A DNA stretch of 8,811 nt from the NCBI GenBank assembly GCA_035947555.1, contig DASZJZ010000271.1, forward strand, positions 1-8,811, given 5' to 3'. This document shows positions 1-6,647 of this stretch, piece after piece. Source of the DNA: JACVRW01 sp035947555. GTDB lineage: Bacteria > Actinomycetota > Thermoleophilia > Solirubrobacterales > Thermoleophilaceae. The translations under genes and the position numbers were made by a program. Within the stretch, counting starts at the first letter, position 1; every line of letters begins with the position of its first letter. The notes beneath the pieces are model-generated. The model saw only the letters and a list, made by a program, of their open reading frames with translations, did no database searches and had not been told where the DNA came from.

Positions 1-866
<866 letters not shown>

Positions 867-870
<4 letters not shown>

Positions 871-1799
871 GTCCCGGAGGGGACGGGCACCAGGTCCAGC
901 CAGTCCGCGTACTGCGGGCTACGGCCGTGCAGGGCGTCGTCGAACGCGGCCTGGATCTCACGTGTGACCGGCCCCGGCTCGCCGTCGCCGATGGGAAGGT
1001 CGTCGATCTCCCGCAGCGGCGTGAGCTCGCACGCCGTGCCGGTCAGGAACACCTCCTCGGCGAGCGCCAGCTCGGCGCGCGCGAGGTCCCGCTCCACCAC
1101 CTGGTATCCGCGGTCGCGCGCGATCTGGATGCACGACTTGCGGTTGATCCCGTCCAGGATGGACGCCGACTGCGGAGGCGTGTGAATCAGACCGTCCTTG
1201 ACCACGAAGACGTTCTCGCCGCTGCCCTCGCAGACGTGGCCATTGTCGTCGAGCAGGATGGCCTCCTCGTAGCCCGACTTGAGCGACTCGATCTTCGCCA
1301 GCACGGAGTTCAGGTACTGGCCGCCCGCCTTGGCGTGCGGGATCAGCGACTGGGTGCTGATCCGCCGGTATGACGAGACGCGCGCGCGCACGCCGTTGCG
1401 CTTGCCCTCCTCGCCGAGGTAGGGGGCCCAGACCCAGACCGCGATCATCGCCTCGACGGGGTTGTCGAGCGGGTTCAGCCCCATGGGCCCGTGACCGCGC
1501 CACACCAACGGGCGGATGTAGCAACTCTTGAAGCCGTTGCGGAGGATCAGCTCGTGCGTGACCTCGCGCATCTGCTCCTTCGGCCACGGCAGGTCCATGT
1601 AGTAGAGCTTCGCCGAGGCCTCCAGCCGGTCGAGATGCTCGCGGTGGCGGAACACGCCCGTGCCGCGCTCGGTCTCGTAGGCCCGGATGCCCTCGAACAC
1701 GCTGGTGCCGTAGTGCATGGCGTGCGTGAGTACGTGTACCTTCGCGTCCTCCCAGGCGACGAACTCTCCGTTCAGCCAGATCTGGTCGGCGGTGTCCAC
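867..1799 (-). CDS. ilvE: Branched-chain amino acid aminotransferase
   Basis: Fold-type IV PLP aminotransferase that interconverts 2-oxo acids and Val, Leu and Ile in the cytoplasm. It is 310 residues, a normal length. Family blocks visible are MHYGTSVFEGIRAY (28-41), RPLVWRG (96-102), HAKAGGQYLNSVLAK (155-169) with the probable PLP lysine K157, EGSGENVFVV (191-200) with the conserved acidic residue E191, and FLTGTACELTPLREID (251-266). The start is GTG at 1799, with AGGAG six bases upstream that overlaps the leuB stop codon (9-bp gap). Its TGA overlaps the cimA GTG. The placement between leuB and cimA fits the last step of branched-chain amino acid synthesis. A D-amino acid transaminase or aminodeoxychorismate lyase belongs to the same fold, but the internal motifs and the context favour IlvE. 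Confidence 0.95.
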
Positions 1800-1805
1800 G
1801 TACTG

Positions 1806-1810
1806 CTCCT
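1806..1810 (-). promoter_or_regulatory. Ribosome binding site of ilvE
   Basis: On the minus strand AGGAG lies six bases before the GTG at 1799 and shares bases with the TAG stop of leuB at 1809-1811. This spacing supports the GTG start and suggests that ribosomes finishing leuB can re-initiate on ilvE. Confidence 0.75.
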
Positions 1811-2831
1811 AGAGGTTCGCGAGGACCGCCCGGGTGGCGGCCTCTGTCGTTGCGTTGCCACCCAGGTCCGGAGTCCGGAGGCCCTCCCCGAGCGCGCGGT
1901 CGAGGGCCGATTCTAGGGCAGCCGCCTCCGATTCCATAGCCAATCCGTGCCGCAGCATGAGCGCGACCGAGCCGAACATCGCCATTGGATTGGCGGTGCC
2001 GCCGCCGGCGATGTCGGGCGCCGAGCCGTGCACGGGCTCGAACAGGCCGGGGCTGGAGCCGTCCCCGAGCGAGGCGCTCGGCAGCATGCCGAGCGACCCG
2101 GTGAGCATCGCCGCCTCGTCGCTGAGGATGTCGCCGAACATGTTCTCCGTGAGGATCACGTCGAACTCCGCCGGACGCGACACGAGCTGCATGGCGGCGT
2201 TGTCGACGAGCATGTGATCGAGGGGCGTCGGCTCGTGGCGCTTTCCGACGCGCGTCACGACCTTCCGCCACAGCCGCGAGGTCTCGAGGATGTTCGCCTT
2301 GTCGACGCTGGTCACCTTCCTCCGCGCCAGGTCGAAGGCCACTTGCGCGATCCGCTCGATCTCGTGCTCGGAATAGACGCACGTGTCGTGGGCGGTGTCG
2401 CCGTCGAGGCCGCGGTCGCCGAAGTAGATGCCGCCGGTCAGCTCCCGTACCACGAGCAGGTCGGTGCCCTCTATCCGCTCGCGCTTGAGCGGGCTGGCGT
2501 CGAGGAGGGCCGGGCTCGGCCGCACCGGGCGGAGGTTCGCGAACAAGCCGAGGCCCTTGCGGAGCCCGAGGAGCCCCTGCTCGGGCCGCGGCTTCGACGG
2601 GTCGGTGGTGTCCCACTTGGGGCCGCCGACGGCCGCGAGGAGCACGGCATCGGCGCTCCGGCACGCCTCGAGGACCTCGTCGGTGAGCGCGGTGCCGTGG
2701 GCGTCGATGGAGGCTCCGCCCACGAGCCGCTCGTCGTACTCGAACTCCCCCAGATCGTCCATCACCTGCCGTGCCGCGGCCATGATCTCGGGCCCGATGC
2801 CGTCACCGGGAAGGAGGACGATGTGCGTCAT
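1809..2831 (-). CDS. leuB: 3-isopropylmalate dehydrogenase (likely also 3-methylmalate dehydrogenase)
   Basis: NAD-dependent beta-decarboxylating dehydrogenase of leucine synthesis; beside cimA it probably also converts 3-methylmalate to 2-oxobutyrate. It is 340 residues, within the family range. Visible motifs are LLPGDGIGPE (6-15), substrate arginines R91, R101 and R129, the ELTGGIYFG loop with catalytic Y136, K178 in SVDKANILETSRLW, and D210, D234 and D238 in LVDNAAM and NMFGDILSDEA for Mg2+ binding. The NAD-binding stretch is FEPVHGSAPDIAGGGTANP (264-282). The YFG-type loop and the operon favour LeuB over isocitrate or tartrate dehydrogenases. The start is ATG at 2831, without a Shine-Dalgarno; a TACCGT element lies eight bases upstream, so the mRNA may be almost leaderless. 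It is first in the leuB-ilvE-cimA operon and divergent from the DUF1707 gene. Confidence 0.95.
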   Translation of the reverse strand: MTHIVLLPGDGIGPEIMAAARQVMDDLGEFEYDERLVGGASIDAHGTALTDEVLEACRSADAVLLAAVGGPKWDTTDPSKPRPEQGLLGLRKGLGLFANLRPVRPSPALLDASPLKRERIEGTDLLVVRELTGGIYFGDRGLDGDTAHDTCVYSEHEIERIAQVAFDLARRKVTSVDKANILETSRLWRKVVTRVGKRHEPTPLDHMLVDNAAMQLVSRPAEFDVILTENMFGDILSDEAAMLTGSLGMLPSASLGDGSSPGLFEPVHGSAPDIAGGGTANPMAMFGSVALMLRHGLAMESEAAALESALDRALGEGLRTPDLGGNATTEAATRAVLANL

Positions 2832-2839
2832 GCGCGAGG

Positions 2840-2845
2840 ACGGTA
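2840..2845 (-). promoter_or_regulatory. Putative -10 element of the leuB operon
   Basis: On the minus strand TACCGT (TAnnnT) ends eight bases before the leuB ATG, which would start the transcript within about two bases of the start codon. No recognisable -35 and no Shine-Dalgarno are present. Inferred from spacing only. Confidence 0.4.
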
Positions 2846-2979
2846 CCGGCCCGGGCTGGCCGGGGATGGCCCTCGTGCCTCTGCTCGGCCGGGGCCCCTG
2901 GCGCCCCGAAGCGCGGGATGCTGGTCGTGCGCTGACGGTCCCGCTCTCTCCTAGGTGTGCGGCGGCTCCCTCGGAGTGC

Positions 2980-2985
2980 TAGACC
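2980..2985 (+). promoter_or_regulatory. Putative -10 element of the DUF1707 gene
   Basis: TAGACC is followed by six bases and then the ATG at 2992, a leaderless arrangement, and there is no Shine-Dalgarno. The final position is C rather than the usual T, so support is modest. Confidence 0.35.
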
Positions 2986-2991
2986 TCTCCC

Positions 2992-3561
2992 ATGTCCGAG
3001 GCCGGCGCCCGCCCTCCCGCCATCCGTGCCTCCGACAACGAGCGTGAGGCGGCCGTCGCCCGGCTGCGCACCGCGGCCGGCGAAGGCAGGCTCGCCCTCG
3101 ACGAGCTGGCCGAGCGACTCGACCGGGCCTTCGCGGCCGTCACCCGTGCCGACCTCGAGCGACTCACCCGCGACCTTCCCGAGCAGCGGCCCGACGGGCC
3201 CCCCGCGGCGAAGTCACGCCGCTGGGTCGTCGGGATCATGGGCAGCGGCACCCAGAAGGGCCGCTGGCGGATCGCGCCGACCTGCACCGTCGTCAACGTG
3301 ATGGGCGGCGCGGACCTGGACCTGACTGGCGCGATCGTGGAGGGACCCGAGACGGAGATCCGGGTCTTCTCTCTGATGGGCGGGTCGGACATCCGGGTGC
3401 CCGACGGCGTGCACGTGGAGCTGAGCGGCTTCGCCTTCATGGGCGGCAACGACCTGCGGCTGGAGGACGCGCCCGACCCGCCGCCGGGCGCCCCTGTGGT
3501 GCGGGTGCGCGCCTACTCGATCATGGGCGGGACCGACGTGAAGCGCGCCCGGCGGCGCTGA
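2992..3561 (+). CDS. DUF1707 domain protein with LiaF-like (cell-wall-active antibiotic response) repeats
   Basis: The N-terminal DUF1707 (SHOCT-like) domain spans about residues 11-64: IRASDNEREAAVARLRTAAGEGRL, then DELAERLDRAFAAVTRADLERLTRDLP. A basic linker (74-78) leads to a C-terminal repeat region. There the signature M-G-(G/S)-x-(D/T) recurs at 83, 104, 129, 150 and 178 (GIMGSG, NVMGGAD, SLMGGSD, AFMGGND, SIMGGTD), as in the beta-solenoid of LiaF-like/DUF2154 proteins. LiaF relatives modulate the cell-envelope stress response in Gram-positives; a similar role here is inference. There is no clear transmembrane helix or signal peptide in the 189 residues. The start ATG at 2992 lacks a Shine-Dalgarno and is probably leaderless. 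The gene is divergent from leuB and upstream of FUSC1 by 74 bp, and it may share no function with either. Confidence 0.88.
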   Translation: MSEAGARPPAIRASDNEREAAVARLRTAAGEGRLALDELAERLDRAFAAVTRADLERLTRDLPEQRPDGPPAAKSRRWVVGIMGSGTQKGRWRIAPTCTVVNVMGGADLDLTGAIVEGPETEIRVFSLMGGSDIRVPDGVHVELSGFAFMGGNDLRLEDAPDPPPGAPVVRVRAYSIMGGTDVKRARRR

Positions 3562-3622
3562 CGCCTCGGTGAATCTTGCGAGCCGGGCCGGGCTCCCGGG
3601 AAATGGGCATCCGGGCGGTGGC

Positions 3623-3628
3623 TACTGT
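3623..3628 (+). promoter_or_regulatory. Putative -10 element of the FUSC1 gene
   Basis: TACTGT (TAnnnT) lies seven bases before an in-frame GTG at 3636. This decides the start: the upstream frame reaches ATG at 3576 or 3603, but those would place the -10 inside the coding region, and no Shine-Dalgarno precedes either of them. Confidence 0.45.
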
Positions 3629-3635
3629 GAACGGG

Positions 3636-4772
3636 GTGACCACTGGCCATCCCCGACAAGCGCTCAGACGCGGCCCGCTGCTGCGGCTGCGGGCCCGCTC
3701 GTGGCCGATCCTGCAGACCGCCGGCGCGGCCGTCGTCGCCTGGTACCTGGCGACCCTTCTCGTCGCCGAGGACCAGCCGGTCTTCGCGGCGATCGCCGCC
3801 GTCGTCGCGCTGGGCGCGACGTACGGTCAGCGCCCCGAGCGTGCCATCGAGCTCATCGGTGGCGTCGTGCTGGGGATCGGGGTTGCGGACCTCCTCGTCG
3901 GCGCCATCGGCAGCGGCCCGATGCAGCTCGGACTGCTGGTGCTGCTCGCCATGGCCGCGGCCGTACTGCTCGGCGGCGGACCGTTGCTGGTCACCGAGGC
4001 GGCCGTTACGGCCAGCCTGCTCGTCCTTCTCGAGCCGACCGGCTCGGGCATTGCCCCGAGCCGGCTGATCGAGGCGCTGGTGGGCGGCGGCGTCGCGCTG
4101 GCGGTGAGCGCCCTGGCGTTCCCCCCGAACCCCGTGTTGCTGGTCGGGCGTTCCGCCCAGGCCATCTTCGGCGGCCTTGGGCGAGCGCTCGAGGACGTGG
4201 CGGCCGCGCTCGAGAACGGCGACCGCGACCGCTCCGAGCGGGCTCTCCAGGCGGCCCGCGAGATCGACCAGGACGTTCGCGCGCTCGACGAGGCGCTGGT
4301 GATCGCCGGCGAGACCGCTCGGTTCTCGCCGGGACGACGCTCCTCGCGCGGCGAGCTCGACCGCTACGCCCGGGCCGCCCGGCACATGGATTTCGCGGTC
4401 CGCAACGCCCGCGTCCTCGCGCGCCACGCCACGAGGTTCGTGCGGGGCGGGCGATCGGCGCCTCCGGAGCTGCTCGAGGCGATCCACGACCTCGGCCTCG
4501 CCGTCTGGGCGCTTGCCGCCGAGCTCGACGACCCGGCGCGCGACGCCGACGTCCGTTCTCCAGCCTCACTCGCTGCTTCGCGGGCCACCGGTGTGTTCAA
4601 CGCGAACCCCGAGCTCGGCCTCGGGGAGATCGTGGCACAGGTGCGGTCCACCGCGATCGATCTCGTCCGCGCGGCGGAGGCCGCGACCTCGGCCGGCCAC
4701 GCGTTCCGGGAGACCCCCACGGAGGAGCTCCTGGTGGGCGTGCCCCCCGGGCGGGCTGTCGTCGCGTCTTGA
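3636..4772 (+). CDS. FUSC / aromatic-acid-exporter-like membrane protein (paralog 1)
   Basis: Half-size FUSC-superfamily protein, 378 residues from the GTG at 3636. Six probable transmembrane helices fill the N-terminal part (about 24-42, 47-64, 71-92, 97-114, 116-133, 144-163), including the family-like block GATYGQRPERAIELIGGVVLGI (60-81). A soluble, mostly helical, charged C-terminal domain follows (165-378). Members of this superfamily (AaeB, YccS, ArAE_1/DUF939) are inner-membrane efflux-type proteins or lack a proven substrate; export of aromatic or other organic acids is inference. Full AaeB-type proteins carry two such units, so this one probably oligomerises. It shares most of its architecture and roughly half its membrane-domain residues with FUSC2 at 6648-7859. 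The cupin starts 15 bases downstream. A longer form from ATG at 3576 (398 residues) is possible but less likely. Confidence 0.85.
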   Translation: MTTGHPRQALRRGPLLRLRARSWPILQTAGAAVVAWYLATLLVAEDQPVFAAIAAVVALGATYGQRPERAIELIGGVVLGIGVADLLVGAIGSGPMQLGLLVLLAMAAAVLLGGGPLLVTEAAVTASLLVLLEPTGSGIAPSRLIEALVGGGVALAVSALAFPPNPVLLVGRSAQAIFGGLGRALEDVAAALENGDRDRSERALQAAREIDQDVRALDEALVIAGETARFSPGRRSSRGELDRYARAARHMDFAVRNARVLARHATRFVRGGRSAPPELLEAIHDLGLAVWALAAELDDPARDADVRSPASLAASRATGVFNANPELGLGEIVAQVRSTAIDLVRAAEAATSAGHAFRETPTEELLVGVPPGRAVVAS

Positions 4773-4775
4773 TGG

Positions 4776-4781
4776 CAGAGT
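4776..4781 (+). promoter_or_regulatory. Weak putative -10 element of the cupin gene
   Basis: CAGAGT is followed by six bases and then the ATG at 4788. It keeps the A and final T of TAnnnT at the leaderless spacing but lacks the first T. The cupin may equally be read through from FUSC1, 15 bases upstream. Confidence 0.25.
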
Positions 4782-4787
4782 GTGGCC

Positions 4788-5333
4788 ATGGTCCCGGAGG
4801 CCGGATTCGAGGCGACGGAGCATGGGCTGGTCCCTCGGGGTGACGGCTGGTTCGTCGTCAACGCGCGCGAGGCGCGCTGGCGGGAGCGTCCGGGGCGGGG
4901 GCTGCGCTGCGCCTTCGAGGGCGAGTCTAGGTTCCCGCAGCTCGGGATCAGCCTCTACGTACTCGAACCGGACGAGCCGATCGGGATGTACCACTGGGAG
5001 GCCGACCAGGAGGATTTCCTCGTGCTCGACGGCGAGGCGCTTCTGATCGTCGAGGGCGAGGAACGACCGCTCGGGCCGTGGGACTTCGTGCACTGCCCGG
5101 CGGGCACGAACCACATCATCGTCGGCGCCGGCGAGCGGCGCTGCGCCGTGCTCGCCGTCGGCGCCCGCGAGAACTCGACGGGGCCGGGCTGGGGCGGCTA
5201 CACGGTCGAGGAGGCGGCGCTGCGGCACGGCGCCGGGGTCGAGCGGGAGACGAGCGACGTGGACGAGGCGTACGCGCGCTTCCCGGAGCCCCGGCCGGCG
5301 CGCTATCGCGACGGTTCGCTGCCCGGCGCCTGA
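4788..5333 (+). CDS. Cupin domain protein (single beta-barrel)
   Basis: Small metal-binding cupin of 181 residues from ATG 4788 (GTG 4782 would add two). Cupin motif 1 is visible as GMYHWEADQEDFLVLDG (66-82), with likely metal ligands H69 and E75, and W70-E71 where many cupins have a second histidine. Motif 2 is GPWDFVHCPAGTNH (96-109), ending in ligand H109. The barrel is followed by a tail rich in acidic and proline residues (150-181). Catalytic activity is unknown: cupins of this kind include dioxygenases, isomerases and sugar-binding proteins, and nothing here singles one out. It lies 15 bases after FUSC1, so it may be its partner, and its stop overlaps by one base the start of a truncated VOC gene. 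The lack of a Shine-Dalgarno leaves the start choice between GTG 4782 and ATG 4788 open. Confidence 0.82.
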   Translation: MVPEAGFEATEHGLVPRGDGWFVVNAREARWRERPGRGLRCAFEGESRFPQLGISLYVLEPDEPIGMYHWEADQEDFLVLDGEALLIVEGEERPLGPWDFVHCPAGTNHIIVGAGERRCAVLAVGARENSTGPGWGGYTVEEAALRHGAGVERETSDVDEAYARFPEPRPARYRDGSLPGA

Positions 5334-5398
5334 TGCGCCCGCAGCCGCTGATCTGCGTCAGCGACGTAGAGCGCAGCAGCCGCTGGTACCAGGCGGCG
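5333..5398 (+). pseudogene. N-terminal remnant of a glyoxalase/VOC-family gene
   Basis: The cupin TGA and an ATG share one base (TGATG), an arrangement typical of a coupled second gene. The frame reads MRPQPLICVSDVERSSRWYQA, which looks like the first beta-strand and helix of a vicinal-oxygen-chelate (glyoxalase/bleomycin-resistance) protein: P-x-I/L-x-V-x-D-V-x-x-S-x-x-W-Y-x. After about codon 21 the resemblance stops; the frame continues open to 5617 but there is simply antisense to tetR, with none of the later VOC metal ligands. A normal VOC protein is about 120-150 residues. The natural reading is a VOC gene cut at about 5395-5400, next to the tetR 3' end at 5417. The family call rests on about 20 residues. 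Confidence 0.6.
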
Positions 5399-5416
5399 CC
5401 TCCTTGCGCGAGGTCC

Positions 5417-5968
5417 TCACCGAGCCTCGAGGCGAGCCAGGGCGTGCTTGACCACGTCCGCGCGGGTGCGCGGACCGTGATGGGCGGCGATGAAGTGGTT
5501 CGCGATCCACAGCGAATAGAAGACGAGACAGCGGGCCTCGACCTCGTCCTCGTCGGGGCAGAAGGCGGCGAACAGCGACCGCATGTACTCCATGCGCCGG
5601 TTGTCGACTCGTCGTAGGCGCTTCGCGACGGACGCATCGCGGCGGGCCCAGTCGCGGACTGCGATGTCGATCCTCAGCACCTCGTCGCTCGAGCCGGCAA
5701 GCCTGGATAACCGCCGCAGCCTGGCTTTGGCGTCGCCGCCGCCGCGCTCGACTCGTTCGATCACGTCGTCGACGCTGGTCCGCTCCCAGGTGTCGAGCAT
5801 CTCTCCGAGCAGCGCGCGCCGATCGACGAAGTAGCCATAGAAACCGCCCTTGGTGACGCCGAGCGCCCGCGCCAGCGGCTCGATCCGCACGGCTTCCGGA
5901 CCGCCGGCGGTAAGGGCCCGCAGCCCTTCCTCGATCCAGCGGCAGCGAGGCGTTCGGGGCGCGGCCAT
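5417..5968 (-). CDS. TetR-family transcriptional regulator
   Basis: One-component repressor, 183 residues from ATG 5968. The N-terminal TetR helix-turn-helix is clear at about 28-60: VRIEPLARALGVTKGGFYGYFVDRRALLGEMLDTWE, with the recognition-helix signature TKGGFYGYF. The C-terminal ligand/dimer domain (about 61-183) contains RIDIAVRDWARRDASVAKRLRRVDNRRMEYMRSLFAAF, a pattern seen in one large TetR subgroup, and no ligand can be read from it. The start at 5968 is preferred over GTG 5998 and ATG 5977 because a TACCAT -10 lies seven bases upstream and because the longer frame would run through the palindromic operator at 5987-6006. Divergent from the hypothetical gene at 6049, which with tetR itself is the likely regulatory target. 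The 3' end abuts the VOC remnant. Confidence 0.92.
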   Translation of the reverse strand: MAAPRTPRCRWIEEGLRALTAGGPEAVRIEPLARALGVTKGGFYGYFVDRRALLGEMLDTWERTSVDDVIERVERGGGDAKARLRRLSRLAGSSDEVLRIDIAVRDWARRDASVAKRLRRVDNRRMEYMRSLFAAFCPDEDEVEARCLVFYSLWIANHFIAAHHGPRTRADVVKHALARLEAR

Positions 5969-5975
5969 TCCCACC

Positions 5976-5981
5976 ATGGTA
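5976..5981 (-). promoter_or_regulatory. Putative -10 element of tetR
   Basis: On the minus strand TACCAT (TAnnnT) lies seven bases before the ATG at 5968, implying a leaderless tetR transcript. The -35 position falls inside the palindrome at 5987-6006, so bound TetR would block its own promoter. Confidence 0.5.
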
Positions 5982-5986
5982 CGGTT

Positions 5987-6006
5987 TCTATACGGCACCG
6001 TATAGA
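5987..6006. promoter_or_regulatory. Perfect 20-bp inverted repeat, probable TetR operator
   Basis: TCTATACGG-CA-CCGTATAGA: two perfectly complementary 9-base arms around a 2-base centre. It is strikingly A+T-rich for this window. It sits in the 80-bp gap between the divergent tetR and DUF2867-like genes, over the tetR -35 position and over a TATAGA -10-like element facing the other gene, as expected of an autoregulating TetR repressor. A further TACGG half-site-like copy is at 5980-5984. Confidence 0.8.
6001..6006 (+). promoter_or_regulatory. Possible -10 element of the divergent DUF2867-like gene
   Basis: TATAGA is the right end of the operator and the best -10-like element facing the plus-strand gene; it would give a leader of about 35 bases before GTG 6049. 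No convincing -35 is visible. Confidence 0.35.
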
Positions 6007-6048
6007 TCTGCCATCCACCGACTTGCCCCCCGACTCCCGCTGAAGGGT

Positions 6049-6567
6049 GTGTGGGAGCTGTCGAGCCGGCGTGAGCCGGACAGGGTGCGTCCGATCCCCT
6101 TGCCGAGCGACGTGCGGGCGCTCAGCACGCTCGCCCGCGTCGACTACGTGGACGCCTGCCGTGCCGAGGCGCCCCGGGTTCAGGAGCGCACGGCCGAGCA
6201 ATGGGCGAGGGGGATGCTCGAGGAGGCGCCGCCTGAGACGCGACGCGCGCTTCGGTGGGTATGGGCCTCCCTCGGCCTCAGGCTCGGCTCGAGCGCCGAT
6301 GAGCGACTGATCCTCGGATGGGAGGTGCGGCGCAGCACCCCGGACGTCGCGCTCCTGGCCGCCGACTCCCTCCTGGGGCTGCAGGGCGAGGTGCTTCTGA
6401 AGCGCCACTCGGACTCACTGCTGTTCGCGACCTTCATCCACCTCCAGAACCCGGTGGCACGCGCAGTCTGGGCCCGCGTCGCACCAGGGCACCGGCAGAC
6501 CGTGCGAAACCTCCTGGAGGAGGCCGTCGCCCGAGCCGACGCCGGCGCCGTCCACTCGCCCACGTAA
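6049..6567 (+). CDS. DUF2867-like conserved hypothetical protein, possible TetR target
   Basis: A 172-residue soluble protein with no signal peptide or membrane helix. Its pattern resembles actinobacterial DUF2867/SRPBCC-like proteins: IPLPSDVRALSTLARVDYVDA (16-36), TAEQWARGMLEEAPPETRRALRWVWASLGLRLG (48-80), LGWEVRRSTPDVALLAADSLLGLQGEVLLKRHSDSLLFATFIHLQNPVARAVW (89-141) and a C-terminal helix. The middle block reads like a curved beta-sheet, as in helix-grip folds that bind hydrophobic ligands; this is inference. The family name is from memory of similar proteins and not certain. The start GTG 6049 is the first in-frame start codon after the operator and has only a poor AAGG next to it; GTG 6085 is an alternative. 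Divergent from tetR across the operator, so probably repressed by it; FUSC2 follows after about 80 bases. Confidence 0.7.
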   Translation: MWELSSRREPDRVRPIPLPSDVRALSTLARVDYVDACRAEAPRVQERTAEQWARGMLEEAPPETRRALRWVWASLGLRLGSSADERLILGWEVRRSTPDVALLAADSLLGLQGEVLLKRHSDSLLFATFIHLQNPVARAVWARVAPGHRQTVRNLLEEAVARADAGAVHSPT

Positions 6568-6631
6568 GCGCCGGGCGCGTGCGGGCATGACGGCCCATCG
6601 ATAACCCGGGCCGCGCTGTGTTCGTCCGTGA

Positions 6632-6637
6632 GGGAGG
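6632..6637 (+). promoter_or_regulatory. Ribosome binding site of FUSC2
   Basis: GGGAGG lies ten bases before ATG 6648. It is the reason for choosing this start over GTG 6618, which has no such element. The spacing is slightly long. Confidence 0.55.
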
Positions 6638-6647
6638 ATCGGGCGCT

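Noticed and set aside
958..2664. Very long minus-strand open frame (568 codons) across ilvE and leuB in another frame
   Set aside because: Arg/Pro/Gly/Ala-rich translation without domains; it is a shadow of the two well-supported genes, as expected in high-G+C DNA.
2891..2907. GC hairpin (GGGGC, 7-base loop, GCCCC) upstream of leuB, considered as an attenuator
   Set aside because: It lies upstream of the likely -10 element, has no leader peptide with branched-chain codons and no U-run, so it is probably just GC-rich sequence.
3580..3595. Stem GAGCC/GGCTC after the DUF1707 gene, considered as a terminator
   Set aside because: Only five base pairs, with no following T-run; chance pairing is likely at this G+C.
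3513..4487. Long minus-strand open frame opposite FUSC1
   Set aside because: Same shadow composition and no RBS; the plus-strand protein is a clear FUSC member.
5969..5998. Upstream tetR starts at GTG 5998 and ATG 5977
   Set aside because: They would place coding sequence in the operator or -10 region and add residues unlike TetR N-termini; ATG 5968 fits the promoter spacing.
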